A DNA stretch of 64,000 bases from Rhodopseudomonas sp. (lineage in GTDB: Bacteria; Pseudomonadota; Alphaproteobacteria; Rhizobiales; Xanthobacteraceae), in NCBI GenBank assembly GCA_016124795.1, contig WGNB01000033.1:57815-121814 (forward strand). Reading direction: 5' to 3'. The position numbers and the translations under genes were made by a program. Numbering within the stretch: position 1 is the stretch's first letter; each line of letters opens with the position of its first letter. The notes below the pieces were generated by a model that searched no databases, was not told where the DNA came from, and was given only the letters and a program-made list of their open reading frames with translations. This document shows, piece after piece, positions 1 to 8,877 of the stretch.

Positions 1-10
1 AGAAATAACC

Positions 11-550
11 ATTCGTCGTCCGATGAAATCCGCGCTGCCCGCCGAAAAAGGCGGCCCGCGCATCAACGAGGAGATCCGCTCCCGCGAGGTTCAGCTGATC
101 GATAGCACAGGCGACAACAAGGGTGTCGTCTCAACCGAAATGGCGCTGGGGCTTGCCCAGGCGGCCGGGCTTGATCTTGTCGAGATCGCCCCCAATTCGG
201 TCCCGCCGGTCGCAAAGATCCTGGATTACGGCAAGTACAAATTCCAGGCGCAGAAGAAAGCGGCCGAAGCCCGAAAGAAACAAAAGGTCGTCGAGATCAA
301 GGAGATCAAGCTCCGCCCGATGATCGACGATCACGATTATCAGGTGAAGATGCGCTCGATGCAGCGCTTCTTCGAAGAAGGCGACAAGGTCAAAATCACC
401 TTGCGCTTCCGCGGCCGTGAAATGGCGCACCAGGAGCTGGGCTACAAGCTGCTGCAGCGCGTCAAGGAAGACACCGAGCAGTACTCGAAGGTCGAATCCG
501 AGCCGCGCTTCGAAGGCCGCCAGATGGTGATGTTGCTGGCGCCGCGCTGA
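11..550 (+). CDS. infC: Translation initiation factor IF-3
   Basis: IF-3 binds the 30S subunit, keeps it apart from 50S and checks start-codon pairing. The frame is open from the window edge, and the best start is the ATT at 11, which gives a protein beginning M-RRPMKSA, the N-terminus I recall for alphaproteobacterial IF-3; an ATG lies in frame at 23 but would drop this conserved stretch. The product is 179 aa: N domain (about 15-85) with GPRINEEIR, a Lys-rich linker around residues 80-100, and a C domain with the [11 protein letters not shown] motif. ATT starts on infC are the known basis of its autoregulation, because IF-3 rejects its own start codon. Only 10 bases precede the start, so the ribosome site is not visible. 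A strong terminator follows. Confidence 0.97.
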   Translation: MRRPMKSALPAEKGGPRINEEIRSREVQLIDSTGDNKGVVSTEMALGLAQAAGLDLVEIAPNSVPPVAKILDYGKYKFQAQKKAAEARKKQKVVEIKEIKLRPMIDDHDYQVKMRSMQRFFEEGDKVKITLRFRGREMAHQELGYKLLQRVKEDTEQYSKVESEPRFEGRQMVMLLAPR

Positions 551-578
551 GGTCTGGCCGCGCGCCCTGAAGTTGCTG

Positions 579-603
579 ACGCGCCGGGAAACCGGCGCGT
601 TTT
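579..603 (+). terminator. Rho-independent terminator of infC
   Basis: A perfect 9-bp stem (579-587 with 592-600, loop GAAA) is followed by a run of four T. It starts 28 bases after the infC stop, so infC is probably transcribed separately from rpmI-rplT here. Confidence 0.85.
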
Positions 604-640
604 GCGTTTCATCGGAAGTCTTTGCGTTTCATCGGACGTC
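601..640. repeat. Tandem 20-bp duplication
   Basis: Two adjacent 20-bp units (601-620 and 621-640) differ at one base only (AAGTC versus ACGTC at the end). They start inside the T-run of the infC terminator and end just before the stop codon of the convergent small exported protein. This looks like a recent local duplication; no function is evident. Confidence 0.9.
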
Positions 641-659
641 GATGACGTCGCCGCCGCGC

Positions 660-1040
660 TTAACGCCGCTCGGCTTCCCAGCGTCCGGAACAATCCTTGT
701 CTCCGCCGCCGGTGCTGTGCCAGGTGCCGCCGCCAGCATTGCCCGACAGCCGGCCGGTGCCATTGGCGCCCTGACCGCCGAATTTGATGCTGACCTTGAC
801 CGCACCGTTCGGCGTCACCGTGCCGGACAGATCGACGGCGGTATCGCCCTGATAGTGAACCTGACCATTGGCGATCGCCACGCTGTAGCGATAACCGCGA
901 TCGCACTGGCCCTTTTCGGTAATGATCAACACGCTCCATTGACCGTCATGCCCAGCCGCGACGGCCGACACCGGCGATCCGGCAAGAACCGCTGCCGTCA
1001 TCAGACCGACCAGAACCGCAGACCGCAAAACAGGCAGCAT
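660..1040 (-). CDS. Small exported protein of unknown function
   Basis: A 126-aa protein with a clear signal peptide (hydrophobic stretch about residues 7-28, cleavage near AVAAG). The mature part is about 97 aa with two Cys (CDRGYRY and KDCSG) that could form one disulfide, and alternating Gly-rich strands typical of a small beta fold (KVSIKFGG, GTGRLSG, GGGTWHS). I do not recognise a named family; similar small exported proteins occur in Bradyrhizobium-like genomes, but that is memory only. The gene is convergent with infC and lies 109 bases downstream of the methyltransferase on the same strand, so the two could be co-transcribed. Confidence 0.75.
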   Translation of the reverse strand: MLPVLRSAVLVGLMTAAVLAGSPVSAVAAGHDGQWSVLIITEKGQCDRGYRYSVAIANGQVHYQGDTAVDLSGTVTPNGAVKVSIKFGGQGANGTGRLSGNAGGGTWHSTGGGDKDCSGRWEAERR

Positions 1041-1149
1041 CGCGAACCCCCAAACGCCAGACGACGCCAGGATAAGCGCCGCATGACAGTTTAGCGCGGA
1101 TCCGCAACGCCACCGTGTCAGCGCCCGGCCAATTCACCGGGAAAAAACT

Positions 1150-2121
1150 TCAGGCGCTGCGCCGGCGGGCGGCGCGCGCCGTCTGGCGCACCGCCTGGCC
1201 ATAGCTCGACAGTACGTTGGCGCCGACGCTCCAGAATTTATTGGCGCCGCTGACCACCGACACCAGTTCCTGAATCGGCCGGCGGGCGATTTCCTCGGTC
1301 GGCCGCGAAACAAAAAGTTCGGAATGGTAAACGCCTTCGGTCTCATGGCCGTCGCTATCCAGTCCGCGCGCTTCGACCGCCCGGATCGCCGCTTCCATTT
1401 CCTCGCGATTGGCAAAGCGGCGCTGCACGAAGGTCGCGCCCTCATAGCGTTCGGTCACCAGACCGTATTCGGCCAGGGTCGCGGCGATATTGTCGAACGG
1501 GAACATGCGCAGCACGAAATTGGCCGCCCAGGGCGCCCGGCCCTTGCGGGTCAGCTTAGCGACCCGCTGAAACGTCTTGCTGGTGACATAGCCGACGCAA
1601 CCAGTCGAAATGACGATATCGACCCCGGACAGCAGATCGGCTTCTTCCGGCGTCGGATCGCGGCTTTCCAGATCGATCGCCAGCCCGCGATCGAGAATGC
1701 CGCAGTCTTCGGCATAGCGGATGGCGTTGTCCGAGACGTCGAGGCCGATCACCTTCACGCCGGGGTTCTTCGGCCACGATTGGTAAAAATGCCGATCGAG
1801 GTCGAGCATCTCGGCGCTGGTCAAAGCCTGTAGCGGCGGCGCGGTATAGCGCTGGCGCAGCGCCTCATAGTCGACGGCGAATTTCATCAGGGCGCCGTTG
1901 ATGGCGTAGGAGCAGCCGATGTCGAGCACGGTCACCGGCCCGTCCTGGGTCTCCTGACGAGCGCGGATCAACTGGCTGAAAATCGGCTGCGCCAGATGTG
2001 GGATAATATAATCGAGCTGACCAAGGAATTTGAAGTAATTTCTAGGGTCTTTTGAAGTATATAAATCCGAGAAATCAGCTTTTGCTTCGTTGATCTCGGA
2101 AAATTTGAGTTTCATATTCAT
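1150..2121 (-). CDS. Class I SAM-dependent methyltransferase, substrate unknown
   Basis: The 323-aa product has the SAM-binding motif I as TVLDIGCSYAINGAL (about residues 65-79), motif II around VIGLDVSDNAIRYAE (about 124-138) and a post-loop segment DIVISTGCVGYV (about 169-180). It has no signal peptide. The start ATG AAT ATG lies about ten bases after a GGGGAG ribosome site. The gene is transcribed against infC and rpmI, between two parts of a normally contiguous ribosomal operon. Upstream sequence is strikingly AT-rich compared with its surroundings, which suggests separate acquisition or a strong promoter. The substrate cannot be inferred from context; small molecule, lipid or sugar targets are all possible. 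Confidence 0.8.
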   Translation of the reverse strand: MNMKLKFSEINEAKADFSDLYTSKDPRNYFKFLGQLDYIIPHLAQPIFSQLIRARQETQDGPVTVLDIGCSYAINGALMKFAVDYEALRQRYTAPPLQALTSAEMLDLDRHFYQSWPKNPGVKVIGLDVSDNAIRYAEDCGILDRGLAIDLESRDPTPEEADLLSGVDIVISTGCVGYVTSKTFQRVAKLTRKGRAPWAANFVLRMFPFDNIAATLAEYGLVTERYEGATFVQRRFANREEMEAAIRAVEARGLDSDGHETEGVYHSELFVSRPTEEIARRPIQELVSVVSGANKFWSVGANVLSSYGQAVRQTARAARRRSA

Positions 2122-2509
2122 CGATAATAGCTCCCCGGCCGCGACACCGCCGCGTTTTTAAATTCTGATTTTGGATACTGTTATAATATACGGCATCGGG
2201 GACCCCATCGCAACCCGCGAAGACTGTCGTTTTGCTGTCAAAACGCGCCCGACAACGATGAAATGACGCCAAAGCGAGCCGTTTTTGGCGATACCGGTCA
2301 ACCGCCCGTCGAAGCCGGGTTTCATCGAATCGGTTGTCAATTCGGCCAAGCTCTGGCATAAGCCGCGCTCTCGCCGACCGGCTGTCAGGGCTGCCGTGGC
2401 GGCGATACCCGCTCAATACCGAGCAACCGCTTAAAGACATCGTCTTTCGAGCGCATCCCGGCTTCGCGGGGCATCTTGCCTCGCATATTTGGCCGACCTG
2501 GAGAGCAAA
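2122..2509. promoter_or_regulatory. Divergent intergenic region with AT-rich promoter core
   Basis: This 388-bp gap separates the methyltransferase from rpmI. Bases 2155-2195 are AT-rich in an otherwise GC-rich region. On the plus strand TGTTATAAT (2179-2187) has the form of an extended -10 element. On the minus strand TTGCGA, 17 bases, TATATT would suit the methyltransferase. The remaining 300 bases before rpmI hold no gene I can support and may be the leader where L20 or L35 autoregulation acts, although I could not identify a specific L20-binding fold. Confidence 0.45.
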
Positions 2510-2710
2510 ATGCCCAAGATGAAGACCAAATCGGGCGCTAAAAAGCGCTTCAAAATTACCGGCACCGGCAAGGTGAAATACCAGCAGGCCGGCAAACGTC
2601 ACGGCATGATCAAGCGCACCACCAAGCAGATCCGCAATCATCGCGGCACTGCCGTGCTGTTCAAGACCGACGGCGACAACATCAAGAAGTACTGGCTGCC
2701 CAACGGCTAG
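2510..2710 (+). CDS. rpmI: 50S ribosomal protein L35
   Basis: A 66-aa, very basic protein starting [18 protein letters not shown], the signature N-terminus of L35, and ending with the conserved [13 protein letters not shown] tail. The ATG at 2510 is preceded by GGAGAG at a proper distance; an in-frame TTG seven codons upstream is rejected because it adds non-conserved residues and loses this ribosome site. L35 binds 23S rRNA in the large subunit. It precedes rplT by 86 bases, the normal order. Confidence 0.98.
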   Translation: MPKMKTKSGAKKRFKITGTGKVKYQQAGKRHGMIKRTTKQIRNHRGTAVLFKTDGDNIKKYWLPNG

Positions 2711-2796
2711 GCCGGACTTCGCCCGGCCGTCGCGCCGGGGTTGTCGATACCGATCACTCGCCCAACAGTTTGCCCCATTTCCGCTAGGAGTTTCAC

Positions 2797-3177
2797 ATGG
2801 CCCGCGTCAAACGTGGCGTTACCGCCCACGCCAAGCACAAGAAAGTCTATAAGGCCGCCAAGGGTTTCTACGGCCGCCGCAAGAACACCATCCGCGTCGC
2901 CAAGCAGGCCGTGGAGAAGGCCAACCAGTACGCCTTCCGCGACCGCAAGCGTAAGAAGCGCACCTTCCGCGCTCTGTGGATCCAGCGCCTGAACGCCGCC
3001 GTGCGTCCGTTCGGCCTGAACTACTCGAAGTTCATCGACGGTCTGGCCAAGGCCGACCTGGTCATCGACCGCAAGGTGCTGTCCGATCTCGCGATCAACG
3101 AGCCGGGTGCCTTCGCCGCGATCGTCGAGAAGGCCAAGGCGGCGCTGCCGGCCCAGGCGCAAGCCGCCCAAGCCTGA
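2797..3177 (+). CDS. rplT: 50S ribosomal protein L20
   Basis: The 126-aa product begins [19 protein letters not shown] and carries the L20 core [17 protein letters not shown] and [18 protein letters not shown]20 binds 23S rRNA and is needed early in 50S assembly; in many bacteria it represses its own operon. A TAGGAG ribosome site lies 9-10 bases before the ATG. The C-terminal tail is Ala/Gln-rich, as in related alphaproteobacteria. Downstream are three short imperfect copies of AAGGCCTGAGT around 3170-3210, starting in the last codons, then a palindromic repeat. Confidence 0.98.
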   Translation: MARVKRGVTAHAKHKKVYKAAKGFYGRRKNTIRVAKQAVEKANQYAFRDRKRKKRTFRALWIQRLNAAVRPFGLNYSKFIDGLAKADLVIDRKVLSDLAINEPGAFAAIVEKAKAALPAQAQAAQA

Positions 3178-3230
3178 GTAAAGGCCTGAGTTAAGGCCTG
3201 AGTTCAAAGCTCAAGTTACAGCCAACGGGT

Positions 3231-3363
3231 GTCGTCCCCGCGCGAGCGGGGACCCAGTAACCACCGGCTTATCGGCTTTATCGCATGCGCAGGGGTTACT
3301 GGATCGTCCGCACATAGGCGTTCTGAAAGAACGCCATTCTTTAAACGGCTATGTGCGAACGAT
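3231..3363. repeat. Compound palindromic intergenic repeat
   Basis: Three nested inverted pairs can be read. GTCCCCGC/GCGGGGAC form a hairpin (3234-3253). CCAGTAAC (3254-3261) pairs with GTTACTGG (3295-3302). CGCACATAG (3309-3317) pairs with CTATGTGCG (3349-3357) and encloses a perfect small hairpin GGCGTTCT-GAA-AGAACGCC (3317-3335). The first half matches the layout of the repeat at 6913, where the second arm is instead a GTCCCCGC-type hairpin. It sits between rplT and pheS and may attenuate or separate them. Confidence 0.8.
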
Positions 3364-3382
3364 GACGGTGCACGGGGTAGCC

Positions 3383-4465
3383 ATGTCCGACATCGCCAAG
3401 CTTGAATCCGATCTGCTCGCCGCGGTGAGCGCCGCCAAGGACGAGACCGCGCTAGAAGCGGTGCGCGTCGGAGCGCTGGGCAAGAGCGGTTCGATCTCGG
3501 CCTTGCTCAAGACGCTCGGGTCGATGACGCCCGACGAGCGCAAGGAGAAAGGCCCGGCGATCAACGGTCTGAAAGACCGCGTCGGCGCCGCGATCGCCAC
3601 CGCCAGGGAAACGCTGGCTTCCGCCGCGCTCAATGCCCGTCTCGCCTCCGAAACCGTCGACGTCACCCTGCCGCTGCGTGATACGCCGGCCGAAATCGGC
3701 CGCGTCCATCCGATCAGCCAGGTGATCGACGAACTGACCGCGATCTTCTCCGACATGGGTTTTGCGGTCGCGGAAGGTCCGGACATCGAGACCGACGATT
3801 ACAACTTCACCAAGCTGAATTTCCCGGAAGGCCATCCGGCGCGGGAAATGCACGACACGTTCTATTTCCCGCAGAAGTCCGATGGCTCGCGGCTATTGCT
3901 GCGCACCCATACCTCGCCGGTGCAGGTGCGCACCATGCTGAGCCAGAAGCCGCCGATCCGCGTGATCTGTCCGGGCCGCACCTACCGTTCCGATTCGGAC
4001 CAGACCCACACGCCGATGTTCCATCAGGTCGAAGGTCTGGTGATCGACAAGACGTCGCATCTCGGCCACCTGAAGTGGATCCTCGAGGAATTCTGCAAGG
4101 CCTTCTTCGAGGTCGACAGCGTCAAGATGCGCTTCCGGCCGTCGTTCTTCCCCTTCACCGAGCCGTCGATGGAAGTCGATATTCAGTGCCGGCGCGACAA
4201 GGGCGAAATCCGCTTCGGCGAAGGCAATGACTGGCTCGAGATTCTCGGCTGCGGCATGGTGCATCCGAACGTGCTGCGCAATTGCGGTCTCGATCCGGAA
4301 GAGTATCAGGGCTTTGCCTGGGGCATGGGCATCGACCGCATCGCGATGTTGAAATATGGCATGAACGATCTGCGCGCCTTCTTCGAGGCCGACGTGCGCT
4401 GGCTCAATCACTACGGCTTCCGGCCGCTCGACTTCCCGACCTTGGCCGGAGGATTGAGCTCGTGA
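3383..4465 (+). CDS. pheS: Phenylalanyl-tRNA synthetase alpha subunit
   Basis: PheS carries the catalytic site that charges tRNA-Phe and works as an alpha2beta2 tetramer with PheT. The 360-aa product has the N-terminal coiled-coil arm (about 1-90), then class II motif 2 in [20 protein letters not shown] and motif 3 in [14 protein letters not shown] near the C-terminus. The ATG at 3383 ([12 protein letters not shown]) is chosen over upstream in-frame codons because it matches the family start and length. Its TGA overlaps the GTG of pheT by four bases (GTGA), so the two are translationally coupled. Confidence 0.97.
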   Translation: MSDIAKLESDLLAAVSAAKDETALEAVRVGALGKSGSISALLKTLGSMTPDERKEKGPAINGLKDRVGAAIATARETLASAALNARLASETVDVTLPLRDTPAEIGRVHPISQVIDELTAIFSDMGFAVAEGPDIETDDYNFTKLNFPEGHPAREMHDTFYFPQKSDGSRLLLRTHTSPVQVRTMLSQKPPIRVICPGRTYRSDSDQTHTPMFHQVEGLVIDKTSHLGHLKWILEEFCKAFFEVDSVKMRFRPSFFPFTEPSMEVDIQCRRDKGEIRFGEGNDWLEILGCGMVHPNVLRNCGLDPEEYQGFAWGMGIDRIAMLKYGMNDLRAFFEADVRWLNHYGFRPLDFPTLAGGLSS

Positions 4466-6891
4466 AATTCACCCTGTCCTGGCTGAAGGATCACTTCGAC
4501 ACCGTCGCCTCGCTCGACGAGATCGTCGACAAGCTGACCATGATCGGCCTCGAGGTCGAGCACGTCGAGGACAAGAGCGCGCAGCTCAAGCCCTTCGTCA
4601 TTGCCTCGGTGATCTCGGCGGAGAAACATCCGAACGCCGATCGCCTGCGGGTCTGCATGGTCGATATCGGCCAGGTCGCCAAGGGCGAGAAGCCGATTCA
4701 GGTCGTGTGCGGCGCGCCGAACGCGCGCACCGGCATGAAGAGCGTGTTCTCGCCGGCCGGCACCTTCATTCCCGGCAAGAACATCACGCTGACCGTCGGC
4801 AATATTCGCGGCGTCGAAAGCCACGGCATGTTGTGCTCGGAAGCCGAGCTGATGCTGTCGGAGGATCATGACGGCATCATCGATCTGCCGGCCGATGCGC
4901 CGGTTGGCACGCCTTATGTCGACTATGCCGGCGCCGCCGAACCGGTCATCGAAATCAACCTGACGCCGAACCGTTCGGACTGCACGAGCGTCAACGGCAT
5001 CGCCCGCGACCTCGGCGCGACGCTGATCGGCGACTACCGGGAAAACGCGCCGAAGCGGATCGAGGGCAAGTTCCCCTGCCCGGTCAAGGTCACGCTCGAT
5101 TTCGGCGCCACCCATCCGCTGTGCCCGGCCTTCGGCCTGCGGCTGGTGCGCGGCGTCAAGAACGGACCGTCGCCGGAGTGGCTGCAAAAGCGGCTGACCG
5201 CGATCGGCCTGCGTCCGATCAATGCGCTGGTCGACATCACCAATTACATGACCTTCGACCGTGGCCGGCCGTTGCATGTGTTCGACGCCAAGAAGGTCAA
5301 AGGCCATCTGACCGTGCGCCGCGCCGAGAACGGCGAAACGCTGCTCGCGCTCGACGGCAAGACCTATACGCTCGACACGGCGATGTGCGTGATCGCCGAC
5401 GAGAAGGGCGTCGAATCGCTCGCCGGCATCATGGGCGGCGAGGAATCCGGCTGCGACGAGAACACCACCGACGTGCTGATCGAATCGGCGCTGTGGGACC
5501 CGTTCAACATCGCCCAGACCGGCCGCAAGCTCGGCATCAATACCGATGCGCGCTATCGCTTCGAGCGCGGCGTCGATCCGAATTTCATGGTGCCCGGCCT
5601 CGAACTCGCGACCGCGATGGTGATGGACCTGTGCGGCGGCGAGCCGTCGGAAATCCTGGTCGCCGGCGATCCGACGCCGAAGGAACTGGTGATCGATTAT
5701 CCGGTCAGTGAACTCGAACGCCTCGTCGGCATCAAGCTGTCGCAGACCGAAACGCGGCGCACGCTGGAACGGCTGGGCTTCTTCGCCGCCGGCCAGGGCG
5801 AGCGCATGAAAGTCGCGGTGCCGTCATGGCGGCCGGACGTGCATGGCCGCGCCGATATCGTCGAGGAACTGGTGCGCATCGCCGGCGTCGACAAGGTTCC
5901 GTCGACGCCCTTCCCGCGCGGCGCCAACGCCCGCAAGCCGGTACTCACCACGATTCAGGGCCGGACCCGCAAGGCCAAGCGCGCGCTCGCCGCGCGCGGC
6001 ATGACCGAGGCGGTGACCTGGTCCTTCGTCTCGAAACGCGAGGCCGAACTGTTCGGCGGCGGCAAACCTGAGCTGGCGCTCGCCAATCCGATCGCGGCCG
6101 AACTGTCCGACATGCGGCCGAGCCTGCTCGCCGGGCTGATCGCCTCGGCGCAGAAGAACGCCGATCGCGGCTATCCCGACGTCGCGCTGTTCGAGGTCGG
6201 ACAAATCTTCAAAGGCGACAAGCCGGAAGACCAATTCATCGCCGCCACCGGCCTGCGCCGCGCACTCGCCAAGGCGAGCGGCGCCGGCCGCCATTGGTCG
6301 GGCAAGGCCAGCCCGGTCGACGTGTTCGACGCCAAGGCCGACGCTTTTGCCGTATTGGCCGGCGCCGGCGCACCCGTGCAGGCGTTGCAGATCGTGCCCG
6401 GCGCGCCAGCCTGGTTTCATCCCGGCCGCTCCGGCACCATCCAGATCGGGCCGCAGAACGTCATCGGCCATTTCGGCGAACTGCACCCGAGCCTGCTCGC
6501 CGCGCTCAAGGTCGACGGCCCGCTCGCCGGCTTCGAGGTCATCCTCGACAACATCCCGGTCGCCAAGGCCAAGCCGACCCGCGCCAAGCCGTTGCTCGAA
6601 CTGTCGGCGTTCCAGCCGGTCGAACGCGACTTCGCCTTCGTCGTCGAGAGCAAGGTCAAGGCCGCCGATGTCGTGCGCGCGGCGCAGAACGTCGACAAGA
6701 AGCTGATCGTCGGCGTCACCGTGTTCGACGTTTACGAAGGCACCGGCATCGAACCGGGCAAGAAGTCGGTCGCGATCGCGGTGACGATTCAGCCGCGCGA
6801 CAAGACCATGACCGACGCCGAGATCGAGGCGCTGGCCGGCAAGATCGTCGCGGAAGTGAGCAAGCGCACCGGCGGCGTGTTGCGGGGCTGA
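4462..6891 (+). CDS. pheT: Phenylalanyl-tRNA synthetase beta subunit
   Basis: An 809-aa protein beginning [14 protein letters not shown] from a GTG codon with GGAGG ten bases upstream. Domains in order: EMAP/OB-type tRNA-binding fold (about 40-150), B3/B4 editing region (about 210-390, hydrolyses mischarged Tyr-tRNA), B5 helix-turn-helix (about 405-475), catalytic-like core, and a C-terminal ferredoxin-fold anticodon-binding domain (about 715-809, [12 protein letters not shown] through [12 protein letters not shown]). Length and order are normal for a bacterial PheT. Transcription ends into a palindromic repeat at 6913. Confidence 0.97.
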   Translation: MKFTLSWLKDHFDTVASLDEIVDKLTMIGLEVEHVEDKSAQLKPFVIASVISAEKHPNADRLRVCMVDIGQVAKGEKPIQVVCGAPNARTGMKSVFSPAGTFIPGKNITLTVGNIRGVESHGMLCSEAELMLSEDHDGIIDLPADAPVGTPYVDYAGAAEPVIEINLTPNRSDCTSVNGIARDLGATLIGDYRENAPKRIEGKFPCPVKVTLDFGATHPLCPAFGLRLVRGVKNGPSPEWLQKRLTAIGLRPINALVDITNYMTFDRGRPLHVFDAKKVKGHLTVRRAENGETLLALDGKTYTLDTAMCVIADEKGVESLAGIMGGEESGCDENTTDVLIESALWDPFNIAQTGRKLGINTDARYRFERGVDPNFMVPGLELATAMVMDLCGGEPSEILVAGDPTPKELVIDYPVSELERLVGIKLSQTETRRTLERLGFFAAGQGERMKVAVPSWRPDVHGRADIVEELVRIAGVDKVPSTPFPRGANARKPVLTTIQGRTRKAKRALAARGMTEAVTWSFVSKREAELFGGGKPELALANPIAAELSDMRPSLLAGLIASAQKNADRGYPDVALFEVGQIFKGDKPEDQFIAATGLRRALAKASGAGRHWSGKASPVDVFDAKADAFAVLAGAGAPVQALQIVPGAPAWFHPGRSGTIQIGPQNVIGHFGELHPSLLAALKVDGPLAGFEVILDNIPVAKAKPTRAKPLLELSAFQPVERDFAFVVESKVKAADVVRAAQNVDKKLIVGVTVFDVYEGTGIEPGKKSVAIAVTIQPRDKTMTDAEIEALAGKIVAEVSKRTGGVLRG

Positions 6892-6912
6892 AGCTGCGCG
6901 TCACGTCCAGGT

Positions 6913-7005
6913 GTCATGCCCGCGAAGGCGGGCATCCAGTAAGCTCTGCATTCACGTTCCCGACAGACTGGGGTTACTGGGTCCCCGCCTTCGCGGGGAC
7001 GACAG
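6913..7005. repeat. Palindromic repeat pair between convergent genes
   Basis: Two GC hairpins (GCCCGC-GAAG-GCGGGC, then GTCCCCGC-CTTC-GCGGGGAC) flank a CCAGTAA...TTACTGG pair. The unit begins TGTCATGCCC and ends GGGGACGACA, so the whole element is itself an inverted repeat. It fills the gap between pheT and the minus-strand PP-loop gene and could stop transcription from both sides. The same architecture, with one arm replaced, is seen at 3231. Confidence 0.85.
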
Positions 7006-7010
7006 CAACG

Positions 7011-7718
7011 CTAACCCGGCACCAGATCCGCAAAGGCAAAGCCCTCGCGCTCGACCGTTTCGCCGACGCTCACCGCGATCCGGCCGTTGAGCATCGGGCC
7101 GGCCGCGACGAAAGAATGAAATTCGCCGTTCTCGCCGCAAGGATCGACGCCATCCGGCAGATCGTCGAGCAGCGATTGATCGAAGCGCCGGCCGGCAAAC
7201 GACGCCGGCAATTTCTTCAAATCGACCACCGCCAGATAAGCCTCGACGCCGGCCGCGATCATGTCGCGGGCCAGCGCCGGCGTATCCTTGTCGGCCTCGT
7301 CCTGCCAGACCGGAAACACCGCCGTCATACCGACCGCTTTGAGCTTGTCTTCGCGCCAGGCCCGCAGGTCGGCGAGAAACAGATCGCCAAAGATGACATG
7401 CGTCACGCCCCGCGCCCTGGCCTCGTCCATCGCCTGGGCCATTGCGCGCTCGTAGATGTCGTTGGTGCAGGGATAGGGAATTTGCACCCGGATCAGCGGC
7501 AGGCCGGCGGCGGCGCATTGCGCTTCGAGTAACGTCTCGCGCACGCCATGCATCGACACGCGGGAAAAGCTGTCGGTCACCGTCGTCAACGCGCCGACGA
7601 TATCGTAATCGCCGCTCTTGCGCGCCGCATGAAGCGCCCAGGCGGAATCCTTGCCGCTCGACCAGGCGATCAGGGCTTTCGGACGCGGGATGGCGGAGTT
7701 CGATTGCGTGTCGCTCAT
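7011..7718 (-). CDS. PP-loop ATP-binding protein, diphthine-ammonia ligase-like
   Basis: A 235-aa protein with an N-terminal PP-loop, WSSGKDSAWALHAA (about residues 19-32), which binds ATP and adenylates a substrate. The conserved middle segment THVIFGDLFLADLRAWRED and the C-terminal CGENGEFHSFVAAGP are the signatures of the DUF71/Dph6 family. In archaea and eukaryotes that family amidates diphthine, but bacteria lack diphthamide, so the bacterial substrate is not known. It converges on pheT across a palindromic repeat. The 284 bases upstream, before the next gene, contain nothing I can name. Confidence 0.8.
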   Translation of the reverse strand: MSDTQSNSAIPRPKALIAWSSGKDSAWALHAARKSGDYDIVGALTTVTDSFSRVSMHGVRETLLEAQCAAAGLPLIRVQIPYPCTNDIYERAMAQAMDEARARGVTHVIFGDLFLADLRAWREDKLKAVGMTAVFPVWQDEADKDTPALARDMIAAGVEAYLAVVDLKKLPASFAGRRFDQSLLDDLPDGVDPCGENGEFHSFVAAGPMLNGRIAVSVGETVEREGFAFADLVPG

Positions 7719-8002
7719 CGCTATTCCTAACCGGACACCGGCTCATGAAGGCAACATGGTATCCAAACGCTTTAGGCTTTACCACGCGCGCGACGCCTCA
7801 CCGCGATGCCGCAGGGACTTCCGTGGCTAACGCAGTATTACCGCCAGCGAAGTGGCGGCGTCGCCGCACACCAATTCGCAACGAGTCCGGCCTAGACTGA
7901 TCGCAACAAGACGCGCGGCAAAATCAGACCGCGCGCCCTGAGGAAACCGCCATCGACCGGACCGCCAGACACTGGCGTCAAGGCTGGCGTCAGGGGCCGA
8001 AG

Positions 8003-8770
8003 ATGAGCTGGGCCGCCGACCGCATCGGGCATCTGATCGCCCGTTATCTGGAAAAGCCCGAGTCAGGCTACGAAGCTCTTGTGCCCGGCCGCGCCGACGC
8101 TTTGGCCGCGACGCTGAAGCCGGGCGACGTGCTGCTGGTCGAAGGCAACAGTCACATCGCCGGTGTCATCAAATATCTCACGCAATCGACCTGGTCGCAT
8201 GCCGCGCTTTATGTCGGACCGATCGGCGACCGTGTCGCGGCATCCGGCGAACCGCTGACCCTGGTCGAGGCCAATATCGGCGAAGGCGTGGTCGCGGTGC
8301 CGCTGTCGAAATACGGCAACGCCCATACCCGCATCTGCCGGCCGGCCGGACTGACCGACGACGACCGCGCGCGGGTCTGCACCTATGCCTGCGAACGCAT
8401 CGGCTTCGATTACGATCTGAAGAACATCCTCGACCTGATGCGCTACCTGTTTCCGCTGCCGGTGCCGCGACGTTGCCGCCGCCGTATGATCGCGCTCGGC
8501 TCCGGCCACCCGACGCGGATCATCTGCTCGGCGCTGATCGCACAGGCCTTCCAGAATGTGCGCTATCCGATCCTGCCCAAAGTCACGCGGTCGGACGACC
8601 CGACCGAGCGGGCCGAGATTCTCGAAATCCGCCATTCGTCGCTCTACGCGCCGCGCGACTTCGACATTTCGCCCTATTTCAATGTGGTCAAGCCGACCAT
8701 CGTCAGGGGGTTCGACTACCGGTCGCTGGCCTGGGCCCACGACTTACCGGCGCAGGATTTGCCGGCGTAG
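8003..8770 (+). CDS. YiiX-like NlpC/P60-type cysteine hydrolase, probably C-terminally truncated
   Basis: A 255-aa protein with the permuted papain-like arrangement: His66 in STWSHAALYVG and Cys175 in IICSALIAQAF, with Glu89 (LVEANI) as a likely third residue. GDVLLVEG (about 41-48) opens the fold, as in the YiiX/YebB group; family members act on peptide or amide bonds, and the substrate here is unknown. AGGGG precedes the ATG. The C-terminus runs through a 15-base repeat whose third copy starts TAG where the second has CAG; reading past this TAG continues in frame for 24 codons to a TGA at 8843, so a nonsense change may have shortened the protein. Confidence 0.75.
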   Translation: MSWAADRIGHLIARYLEKPESGYEALVPGRADALAATLKPGDVLLVEGNSHIAGVIKYLTQSTWSHAALYVGPIGDRVAASGEPLTLVEANIGEGVVAVPLSKYGNAHTRICRPAGLTDDDRARVCTYACERIGFDYDLKNILDLMRYLFPLPVPRRCRRRMIALGSGHPTRIICSALIAQAFQNVRYPILPKVTRSDDPTERAEILEIRHSSLYAPRDFDISPYFNVVKPTIVRGFDYRSLAWAHDLPAQDLPA

Positions 8771-8877
8771 GATTTACCGGCCGTGGACGACGACCCGATG
8801 GCGCGGCTGGCGCCGGACGGCCGGGAACTGGCCGAAGTGCCCTGACCGCAACCGGATCGCCCGAAAGAGGCGACGGC

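Noticed and set aside
573..1094. Plus-strand open frame opposite the small exported protein
   Set aside because: No signal, no domain and low-complexity basic composition; the minus-strand frame has a proper signal peptide.
3231..7005. CRISPR array or tRNA in the palindromic regions
   Set aside because: The palindromes are not regularly spaced repeats with unique spacers and do not fold as a cloverleaf with a T-loop sequence.
8783..8845. Separate 20-codon GTG-started mini gene after the YiiX-like gene
   Set aside because: It is in the same frame as the upstream gene and is better explained as its former C-terminus beyond a nonsense codon.
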